This document shows, one piece after another, positions 25,977 to 35,536 of a DNA stretch of 64,000 bases. Position numbers and translations under genes: made by a program. The first letter of the stretch is position 1. Every line of letters starts with the position of its first letter. The notes under the pieces were generated by a model. That model was not told the DNA's origin, did not search any database, and was given only the letters and a program-made list of their open reading frames with translations. The stretch is from Mucilaginibacter sp. UR6-1 (GTDB lineage: Bacteria > Bacteroidota > Bacteroidia > Sphingobacteriales > Sphingobacteriaceae). Location: positions 1 through 64,000 of the forward strand of contig NZ_JAJIWP010000006.1 in the NCBI RefSeq assembly GCF_020880975.1. Reading direction: 5' to 3'.

Positions 25977-28049
25977 TTATCGTATCACTGCTCCGTTCGG
26001 CATTTCATCCGCAGGGGCAACAAAGCTTAGCTTGCCTTCGGCATTTTCGGCCATCAGTATCATGCCTTGCGAGGTAATGCCCTTAATATCGCGCGGCTCA
26101 AGGTTTACCAGTATACTTACCTTAGCACCTACAATAGCTTCCGGCTCGTAGCACTCCGCAATGCCTGATACTACCGTACGATGGTCGATACCTGTATCAA
26201 TGGTCAGTTTCAGCAATTTCTTGGTTTTAGCTACTTTTTCAGCAGCTAAAATGGTACCGGTACGAATATCCAAACCGGCGAATTGCTCAAAGCTGATGTT
26301 CTCCTTCGCCGGGGCAACAACAGCCTCTAAGGCCTGAGAGGCTGACGCCTTTTGTGCTTGTAGCTTTTGCAGTTGTTTTTCAATTACCTCATCCTCTATT
26401 TTCTCAAACAGCAGCTCAGGCTTGTTCAGTTGATGGCCATTAATAAATGATAGTTCCTCCTCAAAACCGATAGTATCAACTGGCCAGTTCAGCATGTGCA
26501 GTATTTTTTTAGCGGTTGCCGGTAAAAATACCTGCAGGCAGGTAGCCAGGTGGCCAATAAGCACCAAACTGTTATGCAGCGCTTCCTTAGCGGCTTCGGG
26601 TTCGGTTTTAATCGTTTTCCATGGCTCTTTTTCAGTCAGGTAACGGTTACCCAGGCGGGCCATGTCAATAACCGACTGCAACCCCTGGCGAAACTTGAAC
26701 TCGTTGAGCGCCTTTTCCAGTTCATCATAACCCTTGCCTATCTCCTCATTCAACGCAGTATCAGTTAATTGCAGGTACGGGCCCGATGTTTCTATCTTAC
26801 CATCGTAAAACTTGTGCATCAATATCATTACCCGGTTAATGTAGTTACCTAATATGGCCACCAGCTCATTATTAACCCGTGCCTGGTAATCTTTCCATGT
26901 AAACTCACTGTCGCTGGTTTCAGGTAGTATTGAGGTAAGCACATAACGCAATTCATCCTGCTTGTTCGGGAATTCTTCCAGATATTCATGCAGCCAAACC
27001 GCATGGTTGCGCGAGGTTGAAAGTTTATCACCTTCCAAATTCAAAAACTCATTGGCCGGTACATTATATGGCAGCACGTATTCGCCATGCGCGTGCAACA
27101 CCGATGGAAAGATGATGCAATGAAAAACAATATTATCCTTACCGATAAAGTGGATCAGGCAGGTATCATCCTCCGTGTTCTGCTGCTTTTTCCAGTACAG
27201 TTGCCAATCCTTATTATTATCAATGGCCCATTGTTTGGTTGCTGATACATAACCTATTGGTGCATCCAGCCAAACGTATAGCTTTTTGCCTTTAGCTTCC
27301 TCAAGCGGAACATCAATACCCCAGTCCAGATCGCGCGTCATGGAGCGTGGTTGCAGGCCTGATTTAAGCCATGATTTACATTGGCCGAATACGTTTACCT
27401 TCCACTCACCCTCCTTCTCGTCTATCCATTTCTCCAGCCATGGCTGATATTTATCCAGCGGTAAATACCAATGCTTGGTAGGCTTTAATACCGGTGTTTT
27501 TCCACTTAAAGTTGATACCGGGTTGATCAGATCAGTCGGGTTAAGTGATGTACCGCATTTTTCGCACTGATCGCCGTAAGCATTTTCGTTATGGCAGTTA
27601 GGGCAGGTACCTACAATGTAACGGTCGGCCAAAAACTGCTGGTATTCCTCATCAAAATACTGCTCAGAGAATTTTTCCTCAAACTCGCCTTTCTCATAAA
27701 GGTTTAAAAAAAATTCTTTTGAAAGATCATGATGTATAGGTGATGAGGTGCGGTGGTATATATCGAATGAGATACCGAACTTCTCAAAACTATCCTTTAT
27801 CTGGTAATGATATTTGTCGATTATGGCCTGCGGCGTGGTACCTTCTTTTTTTGCTTTTATGGTGATAGCTGCACCATGCTCGTCAGATCCGCAGATGTAC
27901 ACCACGTCGCGTTTTTTGAGGCGCAGGTAACGCACAAAAATATCAGCCGGTAAATAAGCCCCCGCCAAATGGCCAATGTGTAATGGCCCGTTGGCATAAG
28001 GTAATGCTGAGGTTATGGTATATCGTTTAAATTTATCAAGTTGTGACAT
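25977..28049 (-). CDS. metG: Methionine--tRNA ligase
   Basis: 690 residues. It charges tRNA-Met for initiation and elongation. The class I HIGH motif is H24-I-G-H27, the zinc knuckle is CPNCHNENAYGDQCEKCG, and the KMSKS loop appears as KLSTS in LEGDKLSTSRNHAVW, a variant common in this enzyme. A linker rich in Ala and Lys (about residues 560-580) joins a C-terminal EMAP/Trbp111-type tRNA-binding domain (FAGLDIRTGTILAAEKV, VSGIAECYEPEAIVG), which makes the enzyme dimeric in relatives. Length is normal. A -7 promoter element lies 27 bases upstream. Confidence 0.97.
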   Translation of the reverse strand: MSQLDKFKRYTITSALPYANGPLHIGHLAGAYLPADIFVRYLRLKKRDVVYICGSDEHGAAITIKAKKEGTTPQAIIDKYHYQIKDSFEKFGISFDIYHRTSSPIHHDLSKEFFLNLYEKGEFEEKFSEQYFDEEYQQFLADRYIVGTCPNCHNENAYGDQCEKCGTSLNPTDLINPVSTLSGKTPVLKPTKHWYLPLDKYQPWLEKWIDEKEGEWKVNVFGQCKSWLKSGLQPRSMTRDLDWGIDVPLEEAKGKKLYVWLDAPIGYVSATKQWAIDNNKDWQLYWKKQQNTEDDTCLIHFIGKDNIVFHCIIFPSVLHAHGEYVLPYNVPANEFLNLEGDKLSTSRNHAVWLHEYLEEFPNKQDELRYVLTSILPETSDSEFTWKDYQARVNNELVAILGNYINRVMILMHKFYDGKIETSGPYLQLTDTALNEEIGKGYDELEKALNEFKFRQGLQSVIDMARLGNRYLTEKEPWKTIKTEPEAAKEALHNSLVLIGHLATCLQVFLPATAKKILHMLNWPVDTIGFEEELSFINGHQLNKPELLFEKIEDEVIEKQLQKLQAQKASASQALEAVVAPAKENISFEQFAGLDIRTGTILAAEKVAKTKKLLKLTIDTGIDHRTVVSGIAECYEPEAIVGAKVSILVNLEPRDIKGITSQGMILMAENAEGKLSFVAPADEMPNGAVIR

Positions 28050-28075
28050 TATGTACCGCGTTATTTATAATTTGG

Positions 28076-28083
28076 CAAAGATA
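28076..28083 (-). promoter_or_regulatory. -7 element for metG
   Basis: TATCTTTG on the minus strand, 26 bases ahead of the metG ATG, matches TAnnTTTG. The spacer of 41 bases is shared with the divergent LD-carboxypeptidase gene. No clear -33 element is seen at the usual distance. Confidence 0.45.
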
Positions 28084-28090
28084 ATTCAAT

Positions 28091-28993
28091 ATGAGCATAA
28101 CTCCCCCATATCTTAAAAAAGGTGATAAGATAGCAATCACCTGCCCGGCTAAAAAGCTGCCCAAACCCATGACGGATGCCATTAACCTGCTGCAATCATG
28201 GGGGCTTGAGGTAATTTTGGGCGAAACAGTTGAGGCATCTTACCACCAATTCTCCGGTGATGATGCCTTGCGGGCAAAGGATATGCAGCGCTTTGTTGAT
28301 GATGACAGCATTAAGGCCATCATAGCTGCCCGCGGTGGCTATGGCACTATCCGGATTATTGACCATGTAAATTTTGACCGACTGGCAACTCACCCAAAAT
28401 GGGTTTTAGGGTTTAGCGATATTACTTTGCTGCATAGCCACCTGTACAGCAAATACCAATTACAAAGCATACACGGGCAAATGCCGGTAAACATACCCGA
28501 TGCGTCTGCACAATCAATACAAACGCTGCACAGGGCCTTATTTGGCGAAAAACTAAGCTATGAATTCACCTCAGCCGGAAAATACAATATCAACGGCGAG
28601 GCTACGGGCACTTTAGTTGGCGGCAATCTTACGCTGCTGGTATCTACGCTTGGTTCTGTATCTGATATTGATTACAGCGGCAAGATACTTTTCATAGAGG
28701 ATGTAGGCGAGTATCTATACGCTATCGACCGGTTGATCCGTACGCTTGACCGCGCAGGTAAGCTCAATAATTTGGCAGGCCTTATAGTGGGCGGCTTTAC
28801 TGAAATTAAAGATAATGAGATTCCCTTTGGCCAAACGGTTGAAGAGATTGTGATAGATGTGGTGAAAAATTACGGTTACCCGGTATGTTTCGATTTCCCG
28901 GCGGGGCACATATCAAACAATCAAAGCTTAATATTAGGCGGCACACTGCATTTGCAGGTAAGTGAGCAGCGCGTAACCGCAAACTATATATAA
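28091..28993 (+). CDS. S66 family LD-carboxypeptidase
   Basis: 300 residues of the S66 serine peptidase family, which trims the terminal D-alanine from muropeptide tetrapeptides during cell-wall recycling. Visible are the entry PPYLKKGDKIAITCPA, AARGGYGTIRIIDHVNFD, KWVLGFSDITLLHSHL with the nucleophile region, and LFIEDVGEYLYAIDRL and GHISNN carrying the Glu and His of the Ser-Glu-His triad. No signal peptide, so cytoplasmic as in LdcA. Divergent from metG with 41 bases between the starts. Confidence 0.92.
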   Translation: MSITPPYLKKGDKIAITCPAKKLPKPMTDAINLLQSWGLEVILGETVEASYHQFSGDDALRAKDMQRFVDDDSIKAIIAARGGYGTIRIIDHVNFDRLATHPKWVLGFSDITLLHSHLYSKYQLQSIHGQMPVNIPDASAQSIQTLHRALFGEKLSYEFTSAGKYNINGEATGTLVGGNLTLLVSTLGSVSDIDYSGKILFIEDVGEYLYAIDRLIRTLDRAGKLNNLAGLIVGGFTEIKDNEIPFGQTVEEIVIDVVKNYGYPVCFDFPAGHISNNQSLILGGTLHLQVSEQRVTANYI

Positions 28994-29045
28994 CCTTAAC
29001 TGTTTAGCTGCTATAACATTCCGTTTACTTTTAAATAAATAGCTT

Positions 29046-29453
29046 ATGGCGGTTTTGAGCAACCTGGGCCGGTACAAAGATGCCGGTTTACTGATATTAC
29101 ACGTTGGCCTTGGTGCCATGATGATATTTCATGGTTATCCTAAAATAATAGGCGGGCCGGATGGCTGGGCACAGTTAGGCGCGTCAACAAAGTATGTAGG
29201 CATAACCTTTTTACCCACTTTTTGGGGCTTAATGGCCGCTTTGGCCGAAGGCTTGGGCGGTGTGCTTATCCTTTTAGGCCTATGGTTCAGGCCTGCAGCC
29301 ATTTTTTTAACGCTGAACATGATCGTAGCCTCAGCCATGCACCTTGGTAAGGGCGATGGTTTAATGGATGCCTCACACGCCGTTGAGCTGGCGTTTGTAT
29401 TTGCCGGGCTTATATTTATAGGGCCGGGTAAATATAGTATTGATAAACGCTGA
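29046..29453 (+). CDS. DoxX family membrane protein
   Basis: 135 residues with four predicted membrane helices: AGLLILHVGLGAMMIFHGYPK, TFLPTFWGLMAALAEGLGGV, AAIFLTLNMIVASAMHL and a last one around ELAFVFAGLIFI. The G-x-H-G-x-P-K motif in helix 1 and E-G-L-G-G in helix 2 are typical of DoxX proteins, which are linked to respiratory quinone or thiosulfate metabolism in some organisms and of uncertain role in Bacteroidota. It is a single gene followed by a strong terminator. Confidence 0.9.
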   Translation: MAVLSNLGRYKDAGLLILHVGLGAMMIFHGYPKIIGGPDGWAQLGASTKYVGITFLPTFWGLMAALAEGLGGVLILLGLWFRPAAIFLTLNMIVASAMHLGKGDGLMDASHAVELAFVFAGLIFIGPGKYSIDKR

Positions 29454-29460
29454 TTTTATA

Positions 29461-29508
29461 CCCAAAACGAAAAAGCCGCTTAATAAGCGGCTTTTTCGTT
29501 TTGGGTAA
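29461..29508. terminator. Bidirectional terminator
   Basis: CCCAAAACGAAAAAGCCGCTT pairs over about 19 bases with AAGCGGCTTTTTCGTTTTGGG, with a TAAT-like centre. The T-rich arm serves doxX on the plus strand, the A-rich arm serves the DUF1735 gene on the minus strand, so one hairpin ends both. Confidence 0.9.
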
Positions 29509-29516
29509 TAGCAGAA

Positions 29517-30503
29517 TTAACGACTTCCTTCAAAAGTCCATTTTTCATGGAAGAATGTTCTGTCGCCACCGCCTTGAACCATTATATAACTTACTTCAAG
29601 TGTTTTAGTAGTACCATCTGCTGATACAGTAAACTTATTAACACCTGATGGGTCAAGCCTTGCAGAACGACTATTTGAATTGTTACCCTGACCGTAGAAG
29701 TTTGTAACACTTACTACGTTACCATTATCATCCATTGTAAAGATTGGGGCAAAGTTACCGTAGTATGAGTTTGCTGTGCCACTTTTAATAGGGTGACCTT
29801 GCAACCCCCCAAGATATGTGTTACAGAACATTACTACTGAATTTGGTGAAGTAGTAATCAAATCTGAATCTAACGGGTAGTATCCGGTTAAACCAGGGTT
29901 GGTAGCGTCAACCATAGGCGCAGTAGCAGTAACAGTATAATTTCCATCATACTTGTTTTTTACGCTTACCTTAGTTAAAATAGTACCATAATTACCACTA
30001 ATAGTAGTACCATCTGCATCAGTAATGCTGATTGGAAGTATATATTGCGCATCAAAATCTTCTATCAAAGTAGTGTTCAACTTTACATTGATTTTAACCA
30101 TACGCTGCCCTTTAGGAATTGTAACCTCGGCAGGTATCGAATAAAATGCGCTTGGCAACAATGTGTAATCCAAATCGATGCCGTCTTCAGCTTGTTCTGC
30201 AACGTATTCATCGATGGCCTCAGGCTTGATTCCAAGTTTAATTTTAATATCCTTTGGAGCTGCTGACCCACCTGTGTAATTAATTACATAAGGCATTTCA
30301 ATATTTGGATCTAACTCATATGCTCTTTCATACAGGGCATATTTTGCACCCACTGATGAGCTTGGCAACTCAAGGGTTGATGATGAAAATTCAACAACTG
30401 CAGGAGAATTTGTAGGGGTTAAATTAGCCCTGTCATCCTTCAAACAAGATGTTAAGCTTGTAACGGCAGCTGTGAATAATATTATGCTTAAATACTTTTT
30501 CAT
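29517..30503 (-). CDS. DUF1735-type surface lipoprotein of a Sus locus
   Basis: 328 residues with a lipoprotein signal (YLSIILFTAAVTSLTSC). The N-terminal half has the BT_3987/DUF1735 pattern: ELDPNIEMPYVINYTGG, ALLPSAFYSIPAEVTIPKG-like YTLLPSAFYSIPAEVTI, and LPISITDADGTTISGNYGTI. The second half, YDGNYTVTATAPMVDATNP to the end, resembles the DUF4361-type domain with a Trp-rich finish. Proteins of this kind bind glycans or other ligands on the cell surface beside SusD. It is the last gene of the SusC-SusD-DUF1735 operon, 21 bases after SusD. Confidence 0.85.
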   Translation of the reverse strand: MKKYLSIILFTAAVTSLTSCLKDDRANLTPTNSPAVVEFSSSTLELPSSSVGAKYALYERAYELDPNIEMPYVINYTGGSAAPKDIKIKLGIKPEAIDEYVAEQAEDGIDLDYTLLPSAFYSIPAEVTIPKGQRMVKINVKLNTTLIEDFDAQYILPISITDADGTTISGNYGTILTKVSVKNKYDGNYTVTATAPMVDATNPGLTGYYPLDSDLITTSPNSVVMFCNTYLGGLQGHPIKSGTANSYYGNFAPIFTMDDNGNVVSVTNFYGQGNNSNSRSARLDPSGVNKFTVSADGTTKTLEVSYIMVQGGGDRTFFHEKWTFEGSR

Positions 30504-30524
30504 TTCTTTTAATTTAAATAGATA

Positions 30525-32225
30525 TTAATTTAAATCGTAAAACACACGAGACGTAAACGGATTAATACCTGAAGGCACATTCTGAGCGTTAAGTGCATAT
30601 TCCGATGCCGGGTACAATACGCGAACAGGCAATTTATCCTGACGTGTAGATACTGATTGAAGCGAAGCGAAGTTAGTAAACTCGTTGCCGCCCGGATTTG
30701 TAGTAGGGTAACCTGTCCTTCTGTAATCAGACCAGCCTTCATTACTGTGGATATAATTAACAGCGATCCATTTTTGCGTTATAATGGCTTCAAGTTTTTG
30801 TGCAGTAGTACCAGCCAAGCCCAAATCAACCAAATAAGGTTTAGAAGCACCTGCATTTTGCTCAACATAGTAATCATAAGACTCCTGCCCCGCGCCATTG
30901 CCTTCAGCAGCATCTGGCTCAAGTTCGTAATCAGGCTGTAGTGCTTCGTTTTGATTCGTTAACAAATAACGCTGTGAAGCGCGAATGCCACGGGCGAACA
31001 ACTCATCTTCAGTTAATGCTGAAGGAATAATACCGAACAACTTAGCTTCAGCCTGAACGAAATAGCTCTCTGCAGCTAACATTAACGGCTGAGCCATTTT
31101 TGCTCCCTTAATAGTACCGTAACCCTCCGACGCCGCACCATTGCTATTGCCTGTAAAAAACTGGCCGCCAGTTGCTGATTTCTCTGCGTCATCACCTACA
31201 TAACCTAATTGATTAGCGGCGGTATAGTTACGATAAGTCACTACAGGATCATACAGACCTACACCCCTAACGTCGTCAGCTAATTTATGACCATCATAAA
31301 AACCAACCGCGTAGTAAGTAGGTACGGTGGTTAACTGTGCCGATCCGCCAGTGTAAGTATAAGCATAAGCATTGAATGATGGGTTTTGTTTACCATCCTG
31401 GCCTGCTGCGTATTCTGGTTGCGCTTTAACATCGTAAGTAACAAAAGCAGCGCTTGCAAGCTTTGCTTTCTCAGTATTGAAAGTTGTTGAAAGGCTTCCA
31501 ACTTCGCGAATACGCACTAGCATTTTTAGCTTTAAAGTGTTTGCAAAAGCAGTCCACTTAGCAGTAGGGAAACCATTATTTTCCCATGCTCCGCCACCGC
31601 TTTGGCCAGACGTAATAATATCAATACGTTGGCTGTTTGGACTTGTTGCAGTAGAAATAGTTGTTTGAGGATCATTAGCTATTGCTAATGACGCTATAGC
31701 AGCATTCAATTCTCCAAATAAAGCAACATATATATCTTCAGCCTTATCATATTTTGGAGTAAGGTTTTCAACCCCCTTCAAGGCATCAGTGTAAGGTACA
31801 TCGTTATAAACATCAATCAAACGCAGGTAGCAAAAAGCTTTCATGATTCTTGCTATAGCATTATAGTTTTTATAAGGACCAGTAGCTTCCGTTTTGTTTA
31901 TTATGGTTTGATAGCTATTAAGATTGCTATAAGTAGATGACCATAAATTATTGTAATTGGCAGTTGAATAGTTGTATGTTAAGTCTGAACCAAACCCACC
32001 GTAACCACCGGCGTTAGCCTGATAGCCACCGGCCCAAGCCCCGTAGCTATTAAATGCTACATTGTTTGCTGCAGTCTGCGCAAGCGCAGCAGGCAGGATC
32101 AAATCCGGACTAACATCAACTGGGTTATTCGGATTATCGTTTACATCCAGATACTTGTTACAAGAGGTGGTTGCTAATAAGGCCCCCCCTAAAAGTATCA
32201 TATTTAAAAATTTTATCCTTTTCAT
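30525..32225 (-). CDS. SusD/RagB family outer-membrane lipoprotein
   Basis: 566 residues. The lipoprotein signal ends in LLATTSC, followed by NKYLDVNDNPNNP, the start typical of the SusD-like_2 group. The TPR-like helical core is recognisable (AIARIMKAFCYLRLIDVYNDVPY, KWTAFANTLKLKMLVRI) and the C-terminal part has YIHSNEGWSDYRRTGYP and RVLYPASEYALN. It acts as the lid of the SusC channel and captures the nutrient. The gene begins 19 bases after susC. Ligand unknown. Confidence 0.95.
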   Translation of the reverse strand: MKRIKFLNMILLGGALLATTSCNKYLDVNDNPNNPVDVSPDLILPAALAQTAANNVAFNSYGAWAGGYQANAGGYGGFGSDLTYNYSTANYNNLWSSTYSNLNSYQTIINKTEATGPYKNYNAIARIMKAFCYLRLIDVYNDVPYTDALKGVENLTPKYDKAEDIYVALFGELNAAIASLAIANDPQTTISTATSPNSQRIDIITSGQSGGGAWENNGFPTAKWTAFANTLKLKMLVRIREVGSLSTTFNTEKAKLASAAFVTYDVKAQPEYAAGQDGKQNPSFNAYAYTYTGGSAQLTTVPTYYAVGFYDGHKLADDVRGVGLYDPVVTYRNYTAANQLGYVGDDAEKSATGGQFFTGNSNGAASEGYGTIKGAKMAQPLMLAAESYFVQAEAKLFGIIPSALTEDELFARGIRASQRYLLTNQNEALQPDYELEPDAAEGNGAGQESYDYYVEQNAGASKPYLVDLGLAGTTAQKLEAIITQKWIAVNYIHSNEGWSDYRRTGYPTTNPGGNEFTNFASLQSVSTRQDKLPVRVLYPASEYALNAQNVPSGINPFTSRVFYDLN

Positions 32226-32244
32226 TGTCTTTTTCTCTTTTAAA

Positions 32245-35200
32245 TTATAATGTTACTGATAGGGTTGCACCGAAGTAACGGGTTGGAGGGGTTTGGCTTA
32301 ATGATTGGATACCAATAGCGTTACCATCTGAGAAGTTAAACTCCGGGTCAGTGTAAAGGTTTGATTTTGGAACCCACAGCAACAGGTTTCTGCCCTGTGC
32401 ACTGATAGTTACGCCCTTAACATATTTTTGATTTCCTAAAATAGATTTTGGAAGGTCATATGATAATGACACCTCACGCAGCTTCCATGATGCACCGCTA
32501 TAAATGTAGTTTGTTGCAACGTTGGTGTTGTAGTTGCCATCAGGGAAGAAACCTGCACCACCATCAGATACTGTGATATTTGTGTTAGCAACATAAGAAT
32601 TTGTGGCTTCATCAAAGTAAGATGAGTTAGGGAACACGAAACGCTCACGATTGTAGTATGCTGTTCTGATACCTGAACCTGAAAAATCATAAGTACCGGC
32701 ACCGCTGTTATATACTACGAAACCAGCACGGTATTCAGCTAATGCAAATAATCTGAAGCTTTTGTATTTAACTTCCATATTTACGCCAACACGATGTTTA
32801 GGGCTGGTGTTACCTAATATAGTTTGCGCTGAGTTAGCAATTGGGTAACCGGTAGCTCTGTTGATAACTACACGGCCTTGATCATCGCGAACATAGTCGG
32901 TACCTTGAAGTACCGGATAAGGCAAACCGGTTACAGCATAAACTTGAGCTGCTGCACCAGTACTCAAAGCAACTTGATTTAAGTCCGGGCTGATTTCAAC
33001 AACTTTGTTGATTTGATAAGTGTAGTTACCGCCTAAAGTTAATTGCCAATCAGTGTTTTTGTATGCTATTATGCTTAAAGTACTTTCTAAACCTTTGTTT
33101 AACACATTACCTGTGTTGGTAAGGTAAGAGGTAAAACCTGTAGCGTTTGATACACCAGTAGGAACTGTTTGGTTAGTAGTATTTGTTTTGTAGTAAGTAA
33201 GGCTTGCGCTTAAACGTTCGTTGAAGAACAAACCGTCAAAACCAGCTTCCCAACCTTTTGTAATCTCAGGGCGTAATGAAGCAGATACTAAACGATTGCT
33301 TAAGATATAACCAGGACCAGTGCTGAATGGATAGCCTGCAGCCTGGCTGTAAGTTGGCACATTAGCGTAAGCATCAATATTAGCCTGACCTACTTTTGAT
33401 AATGACGCACGGATTTTTAAGCTGTTAACCATATCATTATCTTTAAGAGATTCGAAAGCCATTGTTGGAACGAACGAAGCGCTTAATGATGGATAGAAGA
33501 AAGAGCGGTTATCTCGTGCCAAAACTGAAGTCCAATCGTTACGGCCCGTACCTTCTAAAGTTAAATAATCTTTATAAGTTACACGTAAATCACCGTAAAC
33601 GCCCATTTGTCTTCTTGTAGCTGAACTTTGGCCGCCGCCTGTGTTAGCAGTGTAACGTGCACCAACGTTAAACAGATCTTCCTGAATTAAACCACTTGCA
33701 TTGATGGTTTGCTGGTTATCATTGTTACCGCGTAACTGAGTACCAGCGGTGAATGATACTTTGAAATCACCATAGGTTTTAGCAAAAGTACCTTGAAACT
33801 CAGAAAGCAATTGAGTGGTGTATGAACTACCGTCTTCAACACTGCCGGCAATATTATTAGCTCCATTGAACTTGCCGCTTGCAATGGTGTAAGGGGTAAA
33901 TACGAATTTATTAACAGTGCTTTTGTATGATGTGTTGTATGTTGAGATACCTACACGGCCTACAAATGTTAACACATCAATAGGGCGCCATTTTAATTCG
34001 GCTTTACCTATCAAATAATCCTGACGGGTATTGTTACGGCTGTTAGCTGCCCTGTAGTAAGGGTTGTCATAATAGTCGTTGTAAAAACCGTTAGGGTTGG
34101 CGAATTTATTATTGCGCCAATCTTTGTAATCAGTAATACGGATGTTGTCCGGTTGATTTAACAAGTTGTCATAAATAGTACCGGTAGCGCTGGTTACATC
34201 TAAACGATTTTGAACATAGTTTGCAGAATAATCTAACGATACAGTGTTACCTATGTCACGGGTACCGTTTAAACGTAAAGATACACGATTGTACCTATCA
34301 CCAGGCGTTGTACCTTTTTGAGTAAAATACTGTCCGGAAAAATAAGTTGTTGATTTGTCATCACCGGTTTGTAAGGTGAAGTCTGACTGATTTGCCACAC
34401 CTGTTTGCCAAAAATCATTTTTTGAATTAGTAGCAGCATATGGAAGTATTTGTTGAGAACCATCTTCAAGTACACGGCCTACTGGTTTCAATGAACCGTC
34501 GAATGCAGGCCCGTACTGTTGGTTTTCGTACGGAGTATACTGCTGTATACCCGAAGCAGAACCTGAACCAAACAGATTTTGAACTTTAGGGAAGTAGCTA
34601 ACCTGTTCTAAACTGGTTGTGTTTGAAAAGCGTATTGATGTTGAACCCTTTTTACCTTTTTTGGTAGTGATCAGGATCGCACCGTTTGACGCATCTGAAC
34701 CATAAAGGGCAGCACCAGAAGCACCATTCAACACTTGGATATCTTCGATATCCTCAGGGTTAAGGCTGTTTAATACCGCGTTCGGAACAATAATGTTATC
34801 CAACACGATCAGGGCCTGGTTGTTACCAAGTAATGAACGGTTACCACGAAGTACGATACGTACGTTAGGGTTAACACCGCTGCTTACAACGTTAACTTGC
34901 AAACCGGCAACTTTACCTGAAAGGGCTGCAGCAACACTTGGGGTTTTACCCTGGGTGATAGCCTGGCTCTTTAACTGGGTAGTAGCATAACCTTGCGTAC
35001 TTTTTTGTACTTGCAGACCGGCCGCTGCCACAACCACCTCATTAAGCTGGTTTGAGCCTGATGAAAGCGATACCGACAGGTTGTTACCTGAACCGATAGA
35101 TACATCCTGGCTTTCAAAGCCAATAAAAGAAAAACGGAGGGTTTTTGCATTTGCAGGTGCAGAAATTGTGAATTTACCTGCTGCATTTGTTTGCGTACCA

Positions 35201-35352
35201 ATTGTAGTTCCTGCTACAGTAACACTTACTCCAGGTAACGGCAAGCCGTCATCTTTTGAAGTAACTGTACCAGTAACTGTCCGGTTTTGCGCAAAGGTCT
35301 GAGTTACGCACAACATCAGAAAGCACAAACTTACGAGTAGAAGTTTTTTCAT
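32245..35352 (-). CDS. SusC/RagA family TonB-dependent receptor
   Basis: 1035 residues. Signal peptide (KLLLVSLCFLMLCVTQTFAQ), a carboxypeptidase-regulatory domain (VTGTVTSKDDGLPLPGVSVT), a plug with GKVAGLQVNVVSSGVNPNVR, VLRGNRSLLGNNQALIVLDN, EDIEDIQVLNGASGAALYG and DASNGAILITTKKGKKG, then a 22-strand barrel ending in a terminal aromatic-type strand RYFGATLSVTL. No STN domain, so no direct sigma-regulator signalling is expected. It forms the energised outer-membrane pore of this three-gene uptake locus. There is no glycoside hydrolase or protease in the operon, so the nutrient cannot be inferred. Confidence 0.96.
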   Translation of the reverse strand: MKKLLLVSLCFLMLCVTQTFAQNRTVTGTVTSKDDGLPLPGVSVTVAGTTIGTQTNAAGKFTISAPANAKTLRFSFIGFESQDVSIGSGNNLSVSLSSGSNQLNEVVVAAAGLQVQKSTQGYATTQLKSQAITQGKTPSVAAALSGKVAGLQVNVVSSGVNPNVRIVLRGNRSLLGNNQALIVLDNIIVPNAVLNSLNPEDIEDIQVLNGASGAALYGSDASNGAILITTKKGKKGSTSIRFSNTTSLEQVSYFPKVQNLFGSGSASGIQQYTPYENQQYGPAFDGSLKPVGRVLEDGSQQILPYAATNSKNDFWQTGVANQSDFTLQTGDDKSTTYFSGQYFTQKGTTPGDRYNRVSLRLNGTRDIGNTVSLDYSANYVQNRLDVTSATGTIYDNLLNQPDNIRITDYKDWRNNKFANPNGFYNDYYDNPYYRAANSRNNTRQDYLIGKAELKWRPIDVLTFVGRVGISTYNTSYKSTVNKFVFTPYTIASGKFNGANNIAGSVEDGSSYTTQLLSEFQGTFAKTYGDFKVSFTAGTQLRGNNDNQQTINASGLIQEDLFNVGARYTANTGGGQSSATRRQMGVYGDLRVTYKDYLTLEGTGRNDWTSVLARDNRSFFYPSLSASFVPTMAFESLKDNDMVNSLKIRASLSKVGQANIDAYANVPTYSQAAGYPFSTGPGYILSNRLVSASLRPEITKGWEAGFDGLFFNERLSASLTYYKTNTTNQTVPTGVSNATGFTSYLTNTGNVLNKGLESTLSIIAYKNTDWQLTLGGNYTYQINKVVEISPDLNQVALSTGAAAQVYAVTGLPYPVLQGTDYVRDDQGRVVINRATGYPIANSAQTILGNTSPKHRVGVNMEVKYKSFRLFALAEYRAGFVVYNSGAGTYDFSGSGIRTAYYNRERFVFPNSSYFDEATNSYVANTNITVSDGGAGFFPDGNYNTNVATNYIYSGASWKLREVSLSYDLPKSILGNQKYVKGVTISAQGRNLLLWVPKSNLYTDPEFNFSDGNAIGIQSLSQTPPTRYFGATLSVTL

Positions 35353-35391
35353 TTCGTTAATAAATAAGATCAGTTAATAGTTAATTGAACA

Positions 35392-35423
35392 TAAAAGTAA
35401 TGTTACATTATTAAAAAGTCAAA
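35392..35423 (-). promoter_or_regulatory. Promoter of the SusC operon
   Basis: On the minus strand TTTG (35423-35420) is separated by 20 bases from TACTTTTA (35399-35392), close to the Bacteroidota TTTG-N19-21-TAnnTTTG pattern. It lies 40 bases ahead of the susC ATG. An AATGTTACATT near-palindrome lies between the two elements. Confidence 0.55.
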
Positions 35424-35495
35424 TTTTATGTTAAAAAAAGTTAAAAAACTTTCAGTAAAAGGCTTTAAAATAAAAAATATGAAAAATACAGTACT

Positions 35496-35513
35496 ATGTA
35501 TTGCATAATACAT
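35496..35513. promoter_or_regulatory. Inverted repeat, probable PadR operator
   Basis: ATGTATT-GCAT-AATACAT has perfect 7-base arms. PadR-family sites typically carry ATGT and ACAT half-sites, and this dyad covers the -33 element of the padR promoter, so autorepression is likely. Confidence 0.6.
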
Positions 35514-35532
35514 TCTTAAACATATATCTTTG
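35501..35532 (+). promoter_or_regulatory. Promoter of the PadR-PspC operon
   Basis: TTG at 35501-35503 and TATCTTTG at 35525-35532 are 21 bases apart, the Bacteroidota arrangement. The ATG begins four bases after the -7 element, so the transcript would have almost no leader. Confidence 0.6.
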
Positions 35533-35536
35533 CATT

